In this document: positions 15,427 to 22,918 of the stretch, piece by piece | How the letters are laid out: each line of letters opens with the position of its first letter | Numbering within the stretch: the first letter of the stretch is position 1 | DNA from: Bordetella parapertussis | GTDB taxonomy: Bacteria > Pseudomonadota > Gammaproteobacteria > Burkholderiales > Burkholderiaceae_B | Direction: 5' to 3' | Assembly: GCA_945897365.1 (NCBI GenBank) | Contig: CAMDFD010000028.1 | Coordinates: 1-28,109, forward strand | DNA length: 28,109 nucleotides | Notes under the pieces: model-generated | Databases searched by the model: none | What the model saw: the letters and a program-made list of their open reading frames with translations, nothing else | Told to the model about the DNA's origin: nothing | Program-made: the position numbers and the translations under genes

Positions 15427-16722
15427 CTAGAGCCAAGCTTCGCCGTCAGGGTAAGAATATTTATCCAAACTATTCTTGTGAATTTCAATGCTGTAACCAG
15501 GTCGTTGTGGTGGAATATAACGTCCCCTTCGAATCACAACAGGCTCTACAAAATGCTCGTGCAAATGATCTACATATTCCAAAACACGCTTATCGAGTGA
15601 TGCTGAAACGGCTATGTAATCAAAGATTGATATGTGTTGCACGTATTCGCACAACCCCACTCCGCCTGCATGCGGGCAGACGGGAACACCAAACTTTGCT
15701 GCCATTAGAAGGACAACAAGAACTTCATTGAGACCGCCTAACCGTGCTGCATCAACCTGACAAAAATCGATCGCTTTTGCTTGAAGCAACTGCTTGAACA
15801 TCACTCGGTTGTGACAGTGTTCCCCGGTGGCTACACCAATTGGCTTTACACGCGCTCGGATACTTGCATGGCCTAGGATGTCATCTGGGCTTGTGGGCTC
15901 CTCGATCCACCAAGGATCAAATGCGGCGAGCTTGCGCATATTGGTGATAGTCTCGTCGACATCCCACACCTGATTAGCGTCCATCATGAGCTTTTTATCC
16001 CAACCAATCTCTTCTCGCAAGATACTAGCGCGACGCATATCATCGGCCAAATTGCCACCCACCTTTTGTTTAAAGTGTGTCCAACCCTCAGCGACTCCCT
16101 CGCGTGCCAAACGCCGAATCTTCTCTTCTGTGTAGCCAAGCCATCCTGCTGAAGTCGTGTAGCCTGGGTAGCCCTCTTCCTGTATTTCACGTGCGCGAGT
16201 AGCCCTGCCGGCCAGGTTTCTTCGTAACAACGCTAGGGCTTCTTCTGGTGTAATGGCGTCGGTCACAAATCTAAAGTCCAAACACGCCACCAACTCTTCA
16301 GGTGTCATATCTGCCAACATTTTCCAGACGGGCTTATTAACTGACTTCGCCCACAGATCCCACACGGCGTTAACAATCGCAGCCGTCGCCAAATGCATCA
16401 CTCCTTTGTCTGGACCTAGCCAACGTAATTGACTATCGCTCGTCGTGATTTCGCGCCAAAAGGCTCCCATATTTTCTGTCAACTCACCCAGCGTTCGTCC
16501 GATTACAAAATGTTGCAACGCCTTGATCGCGGCCACGCATATTTCGTTCCCACGCCCAATCGTGAAGGTCAACCCATGCCCCTCAAGGCCTTGATTGCTA
16601 TCGGTGTGCAACACGACATAGGCCGCTGAGTAGTCAGGCGCTGCGTTCATCGCATCTGACCCATCCAAGGTGCGGGAGGTTGGAAACCGAATATCTTTGA
16701 CAGAAATAGAAGTTATTTTCAT
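15427..16722 (-). CDS. L-fuconate dehydratase-like enolase-superfamily enzyme
   Basis: This acid-sugar dehydratase has 431 residues. The N-terminal segments LDGSDAMN, PDYSAAYVVL and GHGLTFTIGRGNE are characteristic of L-fuconate dehydratases. Catalytic residues are visible at K218/K220 (FKQKVG), D248 (MDANQ), E274 (WWIEEP), E301 (ATGEHCHN) and H351 (CPHAGG). As I recall it, this register is close to that of the characterised Xanthomonas FucD. The expected reaction is loss of water from L-fuconate to 2-keto-3-deoxy-L-fuconate; related acid sugars are possible. It is the first gene of the module 1 operon, divergent from a LysR gene 109 bp away. No clear Shine-Dalgarno sequence precedes the ATG. 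Confidence 0.92.
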   Translation of the reverse strand: MKITSISVKDIRFPTSRTLDGSDAMNAAPDYSAAYVVLHTDSNQGLEGHGLTFTIGRGNEICVAAIKALQHFVIGRTLGELTENMGAFWREITTSDSQLRWLGPDKGVMHLATAAIVNAVWDLWAKSVNKPVWKMLADMTPEELVACLDFRFVTDAITPEEALALLRRNLAGRATRAREIQEEGYPGYTTSAGWLGYTEEKIRRLAREGVAEGWTHFKQKVGGNLADDMRRASILREEIGWDKKLMMDANQVWDVDETITNMRKLAAFDPWWIEEPTSPDDILGHASIRARVKPIGVATGEHCHNRVMFKQLLQAKAIDFCQVDAARLGGLNEVLVVLLMAAKFGVPVCPHAGGVGLCEYVQHISIFDYIAVSASLDKRVLEYVDHLHEHFVEPVVIRRGRYIPPQRPGYSIEIHKNSLDKYSYPDGEAWL

Positions 16723-16774
16723 GTTGACGAGTGGATGATAATGTTTGCAGGCTATTAATCGTAGATTCTTGATC

Positions 16775-16797
16775 GATAAACGTATAATCGTTTTATC
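16775..16797. promoter_or_regulatory. LysR operator candidate of module 1
   Basis: GATAAACG-TATAAT-CGTTTTATC is an interrupted inverted repeat centred in the 109-bp gap between the divergent dehydratase and LysR genes. The central TATAAT could itself be a -10 element, so bound regulator would cover the promoter. Placement and symmetry fit LysR-type regulation of both directions. Confidence 0.55.
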
Positions 16798-16831
16798 TGA
16801 TTAACCGATATGTTTTTTTATATTACTTGTA

Positions 16832-17791
16832 ATGATGAGAAACAGCCTGCAACTGTCTGACAATCAGTTCCGACAACTGCGCTTAAAAAGCCAGCAAGTG
16901 ATGCTCCTGGTCGCTCTTGACCAGCATCGCAACCTGCATCGCGCAGCAGCGGCTATTCATACTACGCAGCCAGCAGCTACCGCCTCACTTCAGCAGCTAG
17001 AGGAGCGCCTTGGTGTCAGTCTCTTTTATCGACAAGCCCGTGGCATGCTTCCAACCACCTATGGTGAAGCCATGATTCGGTACGCCCGAAGCGTATTGCA
17101 CGACTTTGAGCACGTCATCAAGGAAATCGATGCGCTCGCAAGTGGTGCAAGCGGACTACTGCGCATCGGTAGCGTGATGGGGGCGGTTCCAATCATACTG
17201 ACCAACGCGTTAACCACTTTCCATGAGTCCAATCGAAATGTCCATGTATCGCTTCTGGTCGAGACGAGTGATTTCCTAATCCCCGCGTTAGCTGGGGGCG
17301 AGCTCGATATTGTGTTGGGACGACTACCTGATGACTTTCAGAACGCAAATCTTCAAATCGATCCTCTTGAGGGCGAGCCCATGTGCATCGTTGGACGCCC
17401 AGGGCATCCGATGATGAAAAAGAAAAAAGTCACGTTAGGTGATTTAGTCCAGTACCGCTGGATATTGCATCCGGACGGTAGTCCGATGCGTCGTCGTATC
17501 CAGCAGGTATTTCAAGTAGCAGGCATCACCTTAGTCCCTCATATTCTAGAGACCTCATCGATACTCGCTACAACGTCGATTATTTCTAAAACCGATTCAC
17601 TGTCAGTTCTGCCATCAGATGTAGCCCAGCACTATGCTAAAGCTGGTCTATTGAATGTATTTTCAGTAAAACTACCTCTACCCATGGCAAAGCTTGGCCT
17701 CATAACTCGCAACGATCGAGATACATTCCCCGCGCTAATGGCTTTTATTACCGCGCTCAAAACTGAGTTTCGGACCACAACTACACCTTGA
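16832..17791 (+). CDS. LysR-type transcriptional regulator (module 1)
   Basis: This DNA-binding regulator has 319 residues. The winged helix-turn-helix lies around residues 25-80 (LLVALDQHRNLHRAAAAIHT, then TQPAATASLQQLEERLGVSL). The rest is the periplasmic-binding-protein-like effector domain beginning near LLRIGSVMGAVP. The N-terminal pattern resembles the GbpR-like branch that controls sugar or sugar-acid uptake. Two adjacent ATGs (16832, 16835) are possible starts. It is divergent from the dehydratase operon across a strong candidate operator, and so most likely senses the substrate or an intermediate of that pathway. AT-rich non-coding sequence follows up to the unit's right end. Confidence 0.93.
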   Translation: MMRNSLQLSDNQFRQLRLKSQQVMLLVALDQHRNLHRAAAAIHTTQPAATASLQQLEERLGVSLFYRQARGMLPTTYGEAMIRYARSVLHDFEHVIKEIDALASGASGLLRIGSVMGAVPIILTNALTTFHESNRNVHVSLLVETSDFLIPALAGGELDIVLGRLPDDFQNANLQIDPLEGEPMCIVGRPGHPMMKKKKVTLGDLVQYRWILHPDGSPMRRRIQQVFQVAGITLVPHILETSSILATTSIISKTDSLSVLPSDVAQHYAKAGLLNVFSVKLPLPMAKLGLITRNDRDTFPALMAFITALKTEFRTTTTP

Positions 17792-17960
17792 TTAAAGTTT
17801 TTGAGTACAAACTAACGCAAGTCAAAAAAAATTACGACCAGAAAAGGTCAGCGCAAAAATATGATGGGGAAAAAATCGGGCAACTTGGAAGCTGCCTATC
17901 CTGCAGATTTCTGGATGTATTGATTAAAGAAATTAGTATTTTATTGTTTGTGTAATGAAC
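17792..17960. other. Non-coding stretch before the right-end repeat
   Basis: AT-rich sequence with no supported gene. A small GACC-AGAAAA-GGTC hairpin is the only clear structure. It joins the 171-bp repeat at 17961. Confidence 0.4.
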
Positions 17961-18131
17961 AAAACGGACCCAAGTGCCCAAGAGTTTCATAATGCAAATC
18001 TTGATTTAATTACACGAATTATTACACGATGATCTTTTTTGAGGATAAGTTGCTGTTTTTAATACATATTTAAACAGCCGACTTTTCTGTTAATCCGCAG
18101 GTCCCTGGTTCGAGTCCAGGTCGGGGAGCCA
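17961..18131. repeat. Element right-end repeat, copy 1 (171 bp, includes tRNA fragment)
   Basis: This aligns without gaps to 23889-24059, with nine mismatches by hand count (about 95% identity). It ends in the 45-bp tRNA-Asn fragment. Before that lie two copies of TTACACG (18010-18016 and 18022-18028), 12 bp apart, which could be arm-type binding sites for an integrase or excision factor. The sequence is AT-rich and carries no gene. Confidence 0.9.
18087..18131 (+). repeat. att core candidate, copy 2 (tRNA-Asn 3' fragment)
   Basis: It is identical over 45 bp to the 3' part of the intact tRNA-Asn, from anticodon loop to CCA. The 5' half of a tRNA is missing, so it is not a functional tRNA. 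Recombination with copy 1 would release unit I as a circle. Confidence 0.9.
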
Positions 18132-18140
18132 AAGATATAA

Positions 18141-18165
18141 AAACAGCCTTTTGGCTGTTTTTTTT
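18141..18165 (+). terminator. Rho-independent terminator after tRNA fragment 2
   Basis: AAACAGCC-TTTT-GGCTGTTT is a perfect 8-bp stem running into a T-run. It lies 10 bp after the tRNA fragment, mirroring the terminator after the real tRNA but with a different sequence. This suggests the flank came from behind another tRNA-Asn gene. Confidence 0.85.
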
Positions 18166-18264
18166 CGGCTAAAACCTCATTCTGGGGCTTTGCAACTCAG
18201 AATTACATTTCTAGTTAATGAGAGTTCATAACGATCAAGTCTATGCTGAGCTGGGTAAAAAAAT

Positions 18265-18270
18265 TATAAT
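18265..18270 (+). promoter_or_regulatory. Candidate -10 box of the DUF433/DUF5615 operon
   Basis: A consensus TATAAT lies 36 bp before the antitoxin start. The -35 position is poor, so the promoter may be activator-dependent or weak. AGGGAGA about 6 bp before the ATG at 18306 is a strong ribosome-binding site. Confidence 0.4.
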
Positions 18271-18305
18271 AACCAAACCAAAAGGTTTTTATAGGGAGAT
18301 TCGCC

Positions 18306-18524
18306 ATGAACAGAATAACCTTGGAGCCAGGTAAGAGGGGTGGCAAGCCTTGCATCCGTGGCCTACGCATTACAGTCTATGACGTGCTTACTATGCTATC
18401 TGAAGGTATGACACACCAAGAAATTCTCGAAGATTTTCCGGAGCTTGAATTGGCCGATATCTTGGCAGTTCTCTCTTTTGCTGCAGATCGAGAGCATCGC
18501 ATTTATTCCTTGGCTGTTCAATGA
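18306..18524 (+). CDS. DUF433 antitoxin
   Basis: This 72-residue protein has the DUF433 pattern: GGKPCIRGLRITVYDVL, then SEGMTHQEILEDFPELELADI and a C-terminal FAADREH. DUF433 proteins are small helix-turn-helix-like antitoxins that neutralise a PIN-like nuclease and often repress their own operon. It starts with ATG behind AGGGAGA. Its stop overlaps the toxin's start (ATGA), so the two are translationally coupled. The pair sits between two tRNA-Asn fragments. Confidence 0.9.
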   Translation: MNRITLEPGKRGGKPCIRGLRITVYDVLTMLSEGMTHQEILEDFPELELADILAVLSFAADREHRIYSLAVQ

Positions 18525-18853
18525 AGTTGTTGTTAGATGAAAACTTATCACGGCGTCTAGTCCCTTTTTTGCAAAACGCATATCCAGGCACTTCTCAAGT
18601 GGTTTTGCTTGGTATGGAGTCTGCGTCCGACAGAGAAATTTGGCAGACAGCACAAGACAATGATTTCGTGATAGTGACAAGGGATGCGGATTTTGAAGAG
18701 CTATCTATTGTTTTAGGTCAGCCTCCTAAAAATATTTGGCTGAAGGTGAAAAATCAATCACGTGCCGTCATTTTGAAAATTCTCATCGATAATCTGATCA
18801 CGATTGAAGATGCTTTGTTTACAAAAAATTTGGCTTGTCTTGAATTGACATGA
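18521..18853 (+). CDS. DUF5615 PIN-like toxin
   Basis: This is a predicted PIN-like ribonuclease toxin of 110 residues. Acidic residues of the PIN-like active site are visible as D6/E7 (LLLDENLS), D37 (ASDREIW) and D55/D57 (VTRDADFEEL). It overlaps the DUF433 antitoxin by 4 bp, the standard order for this family. The stop codon lies only 2 bp before the worn tRNA-Asn fragment at 18856, so the junction was formed right at the gene's end. Target RNA is unknown. The likely role here is to stabilise the island, by inference from its position. Confidence 0.88.
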   Translation: MKLLLDENLSRRLVPFLQNAYPGTSQVVLLGMESASDREIWQTAQDNDFVIVTRDADFEELSIVLGQPPKNIWLKVKNQSRAVILKILIDNLITIEDALFTKNLACLELT

Positions 18854-18855
18854 AT

Positions 18856-18918
18856 GTCGGTAGAGCGACAGGCTGTTAATCCTTCTGGTCGCTGGTTCAA
18901 ATTCAGGGTGGGGAGCCA
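18856..18918 (+). repeat. Degenerate tRNA-Asn remnant, copy 3
   Basis: This 63-bp fragment matches tRNA-Asn from the D-loop to CCA, longer than the other fragments, but with many changes. The anticodon loop CTGTTAA is kept, while the anticodon and T stems are mismatched and the 5' acceptor strand is absent. It cannot form a working tRNA. It probably marks an older integration junction. Confidence 0.8.
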
Positions 18919-18924
18919 AAAATT

Positions 18925-18946
18925 AAAGCAGCCTCTTGTGCTTTTT
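18925..18946 (+). terminator. Weak terminator-like hairpin after tRNA remnant 3
   Basis: AAAGCA and TGCTTT pair across an 8-nt loop and run into TTTTT. It sits 6 bp after the remnant, as terminators do after the other tRNA 3' ends. The stem is short and AT-rich. Confidence 0.4.
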
Positions 18947-19000
18947 ATCTCACAAACTCTGTCATGCGGACTCACGAGGGCGGCCGCCCCATCCCGACGC

Positions 19001-20164
19001 TCAGGACGAGAGCTTTTTCATCTCTGCATACAGGTCTGACTTACCCTCAAAGCCAATACCGACCAGGGAAGGCAAGGTCACATAGCCATTCTCCACTTTT
19101 ACGCCGTCCGGAAAGCCACCGTAGGGTTGAAATAAGTCTGGATAAGACTCGTTTCCACCCAACCCCAGGCCTGCTGCAATCGCCAAGGACATCTGGTGTC
19201 CGCCGTGGGGAATACACCGCGTTGCAGACCAGCCGTATTCCTTAAGCATCTCAAGCGTGCGCAAATACTCCACTAGGCCGTAACTTAACGCACAGTCAAA
19301 CTGCAACCAGTCTCTATCCGGACGCATCCCGCCATGTCGAATCAGATTGCGTGCATCCTGCATCGAGAATAGGTTTTCTCCGGTCGCCATGGGGTTCTGG
19401 TAGTGGTTAGCAAGCTCCGCTTGCAAGGTGTAATCAAGCGGATCGCCCGCCTCTTCATACCAAAACAAGTTGTAGGGCGATAGCGCCTTGGCGTAGGCAA
19501 TCGCTGTCTTCAAATCAAAGCGCCCGTTCGCATCGACCGCCAATCGCTGACCCGGCCCAAGTAATTTCAAGACCGACTCAATCCGCGTGCAGTCTTCCGC
19601 AAGTGAAGCGCCACCGATCTTCATCTTGACGACCGAGTAACCCCGATCAAGATAGCTCAACATCTCAAATTTCAGCCCATCCAAGTCTTTGCCCGGGTAG
19701 TAATAACCCCCTGCGGCATACACAAAGACCTTCGAGTTAGCCTGACCGTTCCCGTAGCGCTCGGCGAGTATCTGATACAAAGGTTTTTCTTCAATCTTGG
19801 CCACCGCATCCCAAAGCGCCATATCGATGGTACCGATCGCAACCGAGCGCTCACCATGGCCGCCAGGCTTCTCATTACGCATCATGCATTCCCAAACTTT
19901 GTGGGGGCACAGGACGTCTCGAGCGTCGAGCAGGGTGTCAGGCTTTGCCTCCAACGCACGGGGAATAAACCGCTCACGCATCAACGCACCCTGACCATAG
20001 CGCCCATTCGAATTGAAGCCATAACCAACAACCGGCTTGCCGTCGCGAATGACATCGGTCACGACGGCGACCAAACTCAGCGTCATCTTGGAAAAATCGA
20101 TGTACGCGTTACGGATATCAGATTTGATGGGACGTGTTGACTCTCGGATTTCTACGATTTTCAT
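19001..20164 (-). CDS. D(-)-tartrate dehydratase-like enolase-superfamily enzyme
   Basis: This enzyme has 387 residues and resembles the D-tartrate dehydratase (TarD) family, which turns D-tartrate into oxaloacetate. Diagnostic segments are RNAYIDFSKMT, GYGFNSNGRYGQG, EKPGGHGERSVAIGTIDMA and IPHGGHQMS. Catalytic residues visible are K180/K182 (VKMKIGG), D211 (VDANGRF), E237 (FWYEEAGD), E263 (TGENLFS) and H320 (CIPHGG). These sit about two residues off the characterised Bradyrhizobium numbering as I recall it. It is the last gene of the module 2 operon, 16 bp after the SDR. The ribosome-binding site is weak. A related four-carbon acid substrate is possible. Confidence 0.92.
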   Translation of the reverse strand: MKIVEIRESTRPIKSDIRNAYIDFSKMTLSLVAVVTDVIRDGKPVVGYGFNSNGRYGQGALMRERFIPRALEAKPDTLLDARDVLCPHKVWECMMRNEKPGGHGERSVAIGTIDMALWDAVAKIEEKPLYQILAERYGNGQANSKVFVYAAGGYYYPGKDLDGLKFEMLSYLDRGYSVVKMKIGGASLAEDCTRIESVLKLLGPGQRLAVDANGRFDLKTAIAYAKALSPYNLFWYEEAGDPLDYTLQAELANHYQNPMATGENLFSMQDARNLIRHGGMRPDRDWLQFDCALSYGLVEYLRTLEMLKEYGWSATRCIPHGGHQMSLAIAAGLGLGGNESYPDLFQPYGGFPDGVKVENGYVTLPSLVGIGFEGKSDLYAEMKKLSS

Positions 20165-20180
20165 AGCGAAAATTTTTTGT

Positions 20181-20873
20181 TCAAGTGAGTGAAGAGCCGC
20201 CGCAGATTTGAATATTCTGGCCGGTAATGGCAGCAGCGTTAGGGCCGATCAGATAACGAACAAGTGATGAAATTTCTTGTGGTTCAATTAACCGGCCGAT
20301 GGGTGGTAGCACGGGCGGCGCAGCAGTGCGACCGGGTTGTGTCAGCATCCCGGTATCGGTCGCAGCGGGTGATACGACGTTCACTGTGACACCCTCGCGC
20401 ACAACCTCAGCAGCCCAGCTAAGTGAAAGCGAATTCAATGCGGACTTGGTCGCAGCGTAGTGGCTCCGACCTGCGATACCAGCCGAAACTCGACTGCCAA
20501 GCAACACCACACGTCCGAATTGTTGCTCTGTCATTTTTGGGATTAAATAATTACCAATTGCACTTGCTGCGGCAACATGCACTTTCCACATAAGCTCCAA
20601 GTCGCTTGAAGAAAGCGCGCCTAGACGTGCAACCCGGAGTAACCCTGCCGCATGAACGAATACGCCAATCGATGCGCAAGACGCTGCCACGGATTGCGCG
20701 GCCGATACATCGCTCAGATCAACGACATGGGGAATAAAATGCGGATGGTCGATTGTCGCACCAGCAATATCAAGACCGTGCACCAACCAACCGTCAGACA
20801 ACAGGTCGTGCGCAATCGCGCGACCTAGTCCTGAACTCGTCCCAGTGACAAGTGCACTGAACTTACTGTGCAC
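20181..20873 (-). CDS. Short-chain dehydrogenase/reductase
   Basis: This NAD(P)-dependent SDR has 230 residues, at the short end of the classical type. The cofactor motif TGTSSGLG is at residues 10-17. The catalytic set is S127, Y139 and K143 (YAATK). The usual NNAG motif is replaced by HAAG (residues 74-77). It starts with GTG at 20873, overlapping the end of the Bug gene by 11 bp, so translation is probably coupled. It lies in the module 2 operon between the receptor and the tartrate-dehydratase-like gene, suggesting it oxidises or reduces a hydroxyacid of the same pathway. The substrate is unknown. Confidence 0.9.
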   Translation of the reverse strand: MHSKFSALVTGTSSGLGRAIAHDLLSDGWLVHGLDIAGATIDHPHFIPHVVDLSDVSAAQSVAASCASIGVFVHAAGLLRVARLGALSSSDLELMWKVHVAAASAIGNYLIPKMTEQQFGRVVLLGSRVSAGIAGRSHYAATKSALNSLSLSWAAEVVREGVTVNVVSPAATDTGMLTQPGRTAAPPVLPPIGRLIEPQEISSLVRYLIGPNAAAITGQNIQICGGSSLT

Positions 20874-21828
20874 TTATATTGGCCTCTTTAATGATGGTCT
20901 GTGACATTGTCATATCCGCCTTTTGAAACTTGGCAAAATCAGCAGCCGTACCCGGCTCTACGATCAGGCCTTGCTCGATAAGCTTCTTCGCCATATCACC
21001 CGTTAACGCCTTCAAGGCCTCTGAGCTGAGCTTAGCCACGACAGCGGCTGGCGTGCCCGCCGGTGCCCAAAGCCCGTACCAACTATAAAACTCATAACCA
21101 GGAACAGACTCAGAAACGGCTGGGATACCAGGCATACTTGCTATTCGGTCTTTTGACGTGACCGCGATCACCTTCAGTTTGCCGGCTTTCGCAAAAGGTT
21201 GGGAACCCAATATCGGATCGATGAAACCATCAATGCGCCCACCCACCAAATCAATATAGGCCGGTGACGAGCCCTTATATGGAATCGTAACAGCCGATAC
21301 CCCACCCGCTTTTTTCAAGAGCTCTGTTGATAGGTGACCAGCCGATCCAGAAGATCCAATCGCGAATGACAGCTTGCCTGGATTAGCCTTGCCGTAAGCA
21401 ATTAACTCTTTAACGTTATTTGCAGGGACATGATTACCAATTGCGACAGCAAGTGGCGCTTTCGCGATCAAAGATACAGGGATGAAATCTTTTTCGATGT
21501 TGTACGGCACGCCTTTAACTAGCATGGGAGCAATCGTGAACGTAGAGGCACTAAACAAAAGTGTGTAACCGTCGGGGGAAGCTTTCGCCACTGCATTAGC
21601 TCCGATCGTACCGCCGCCCCCCGCCCTGTTCTCAACAACAAAAGACTGGCCGGTTTGCTCAGTGAGCTTTTGAGCCAGCATACGCCCAACAATATCAAGA
21701 GTCCCTCCAGGAGGAAAAGGAATAATGATAGTGACGGACTTCGTTGGGTAGGTTTGTGCGATAGTCGTCGTGCACAACATAGTCACCGATGCAGCCAGAA
21801 CTACTCTTAATATTTTTTTAAATTGCAT
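20863..21828 (-). CDS. Bug-family periplasmic solute receptor (module 2)
   Basis: This TctC/Bug-type receptor has 321 residues and a signal peptide ending near TTTIAQ-TYP. Family segments are KSVTIIIPFPPGGTLDIVGR, VVENRAGGGG, SPDGYTLLFS, IPYKGSSPAYIDL and WYGLWAPAGTP. TGGAGA before the ATG at 21828 is a good ribosome-binding site. It is the second gene of the operon, 32 bp after the DHDPS-like gene. TctA/TctB partners are absent from the window. The ligand is probably a carboxylic acid used by this module, perhaps tartrate-like, by inference from the neighbours. Confidence 0.93.
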   Translation of the reverse strand: MQFKKILRVVLAASVTMLCTTTIAQTYPTKSVTIIIPFPPGGTLDIVGRMLAQKLTEQTGQSFVVENRAGGGGTIGANAVAKASPDGYTLLFSASTFTIAPMLVKGVPYNIEKDFIPVSLIAKAPLAVAIGNHVPANNVKELIAYGKANPGKLSFAIGSSGSAGHLSTELLKKAGGVSAVTIPYKGSSPAYIDLVGGRIDGFIDPILGSQPFAKAGKLKVIAVTSKDRIASMPGIPAVSESVPGYEFYSWYGLWAPAGTPAAVVAKLSSEALKALTGDMAKKLIEQGLIVEPGTAADFAKFQKADMTMSQTIIKEANISAQ

Positions 21829-21860
21829 GTGAGTCTCCAGTCAAAAATCATTAGCCTGCA

Positions 21861-22793
21861 TTAACGTTTCAACAACCCTGCATTTGCCACCGCTGCACGT
21901 AACTGATTCGTCTCGGCATCGCTCGGCATCTCAGTGGGTGGGCGTACCGTCGGCGCATCGATCACACCAGCTAAATACATCCCCATTTTCATTCGAGCAT
22001 GCGCCTCACCCGTGGGCTCCCCGCCGCCATAAACCGCATCTTTCAATGGCGTGATCACTGCCTGTATTTGCATTGCCTTTTTTAAGTCTCCAGCTTGCAC
22101 GGCTTGCCACAAGTCATTAATTAACCCGGGGATAAATGTCGCGAAACCTACCAGCGCACCGTCTACACCCTGCACCATCGATGCCAGAAGGTATTCATCG
22201 TGGCAAGTAAGAATCGCTTTTGTCGGATCAGCGTCACGCACCGCTTTTACGTCAGCCGCGTACTTGTTCATATCTCGCTGACCAACCTTGAATGCCTGAA
22301 GATAGGGCTGTTTGGCTAATTCGGCCATCGTCGCAGTCGAATACGAGGCGCGTGTCCACGCAGGATAGACATGTGCAATCAGATCTAGATCAACCTCGGC
22401 AATCGCCTCAAAATATTCTCTGACATGACTCGCGCGAAAGCCAAAACGCAACCAATGATGGGGTGGCATGACGTCCAAGGCTGTTGCACCTGCCTTTTTT
22501 GCCATCTCGGCATGTACGCGGGCATCTTTCAACCCTTCGCACACGATCGATGACACAACAGGGGTACGATGGGCAATCTCACTCGCAACAATCTGAGTAA
22601 CATGGGCTCGCTCATCGGGAGTTAGCGAAAATACTTCGCCGGTATGACCGTTAGTCATCACGGCTACAACGCCTGGTTGCTTGGACAACCAAGACGCTAG
22701 TTTCCGCAAGCCTGGCTCGTCGATTTTATGATCGGCGGTGAATGGACATGCAATCGCGGGGATGATTCCTTTATAGTTACTAATGGACGGCAC
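21861..22793 (-). CDS. Dihydrodipicolinate synthase family lyase
   Basis: This is a class I aldolase/lyase of the DapA/NanA family. The frame extends to a TTG at 22820, but a GTG at 22793 with AGGAG six bases upstream is the better start and gives 310 residues, matching family length. The Schiff-base lysine is K169 (QAFKVGQRD) and the catalytic tyrosine Y143 (HVYPAW). The NGHTGE motif (residues 48-53) replaces the usual GTTGE-type loop. It is probably not a lysine-biosynthesis enzyme, since it heads a catabolic operon with a tartrate-dehydratase-like gene and Bug. It may cleave or dehydrate a keto-acid intermediate; the reaction is not known. It is divergent from a LysR gene. Confidence 0.88.
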   Translation of the reverse strand: MPSISNYKGIIPAIACPFTADHKIDEPGLRKLASWLSKQPGVVAVMTNGHTGEVFSLTPDERAHVTQIVASEIAHRTPVVSSIVCEGLKDARVHAEMAKKAGATALDVMPPHHWLRFGFRASHVREYFEAIAEVDLDLIAHVYPAWTRASYSTATMAELAKQPYLQAFKVGQRDMNKYAADVKAVRDADPTKAILTCHDEYLLASMVQGVDGALVGFATFIPGLINDLWQAVQAGDLKKAMQIQAVITPLKDAVYGGGEPTGEAHARMKMGMYLAGVIDAPTVRPPTEMPSDAETNQLRAAVANAGLLKR

Positions 22794-22837
22794 GCGTAGC
22801 TCCTGAGTCGTTGACGGCAAAATTAGCCCGTTAATGT

Positions 22838-22850
22838 GTATACGTCATAC
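22838..22850. promoter_or_regulatory. LysR operator candidate of module 2
   Basis: GTAT-ACGTC-ATAC is a small inverted repeat in the gap between the divergent DHDPS-like and LysR genes. Position and symmetry suggest a LysR site, but the arms are only 4 bp. Confidence 0.35.
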
Positions 22851-22918
22851 TATGATTGAAAAGAGGCCTGATTTCCAATGCTATTTACTTTGACTTCTAT
22901 GCCGAAAAAGCACGGTCT

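Larger units (their letters stand above)
11191..18131. mobile_element. Island unit I in the tRNA-Asn array
   Basis: The segment is bounded by the full tRNA-Asn on the left and an identical 45-bp tRNA 3' fragment on the right. It holds a zeta-like toxin/antitoxin pair at the left edge and catabolic module 1 (dehydratase, hydrolase, PdxA-like, Bug, LysR). Its left end (11191-11318) matches 24060-24185, and its right end (17961-18131) matches 23889-24059, so the unit has both family-type ends. No integrase, relaxase or transposase is present, so any movement would need outside help. Confidence 0.6.
18132..18918. mobile_element. Small toxin-antitoxin unit between two tRNA-Asn fragments
   Basis: This 787-bp segment is bounded by the tRNA fragment at 18087-18131 and the worn fragment at 18856-18918. 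It contains only a terminator and a DUF433/DUF5615 gene pair. It lacks both repeat ends seen in the other units, so it may be a remnant left by deletion or the left part of unit II rather than a separate mobile unit. Confidence 0.4.

Noticed and set aside
18087..18131. Second tRNA-Asn gene
   Set aside because: Only the 3' 45 bp are present; the acceptor 5' strand, D-arm and anticodon 5' stem are missing.
18856..18918. Third tRNA-Asn gene
   Set aside because: Lacks the 5' acceptor strand, and the anticodon and T stems have mismatches.
21861..22820. Housekeeping dapA (lysine synthesis)
   Set aside because: It has the family fold and catalytic residues, but sits first in a Bug/SDR/tartrate-dehydratase-like operon with its own LysR gene, so a catabolic role is more likely.
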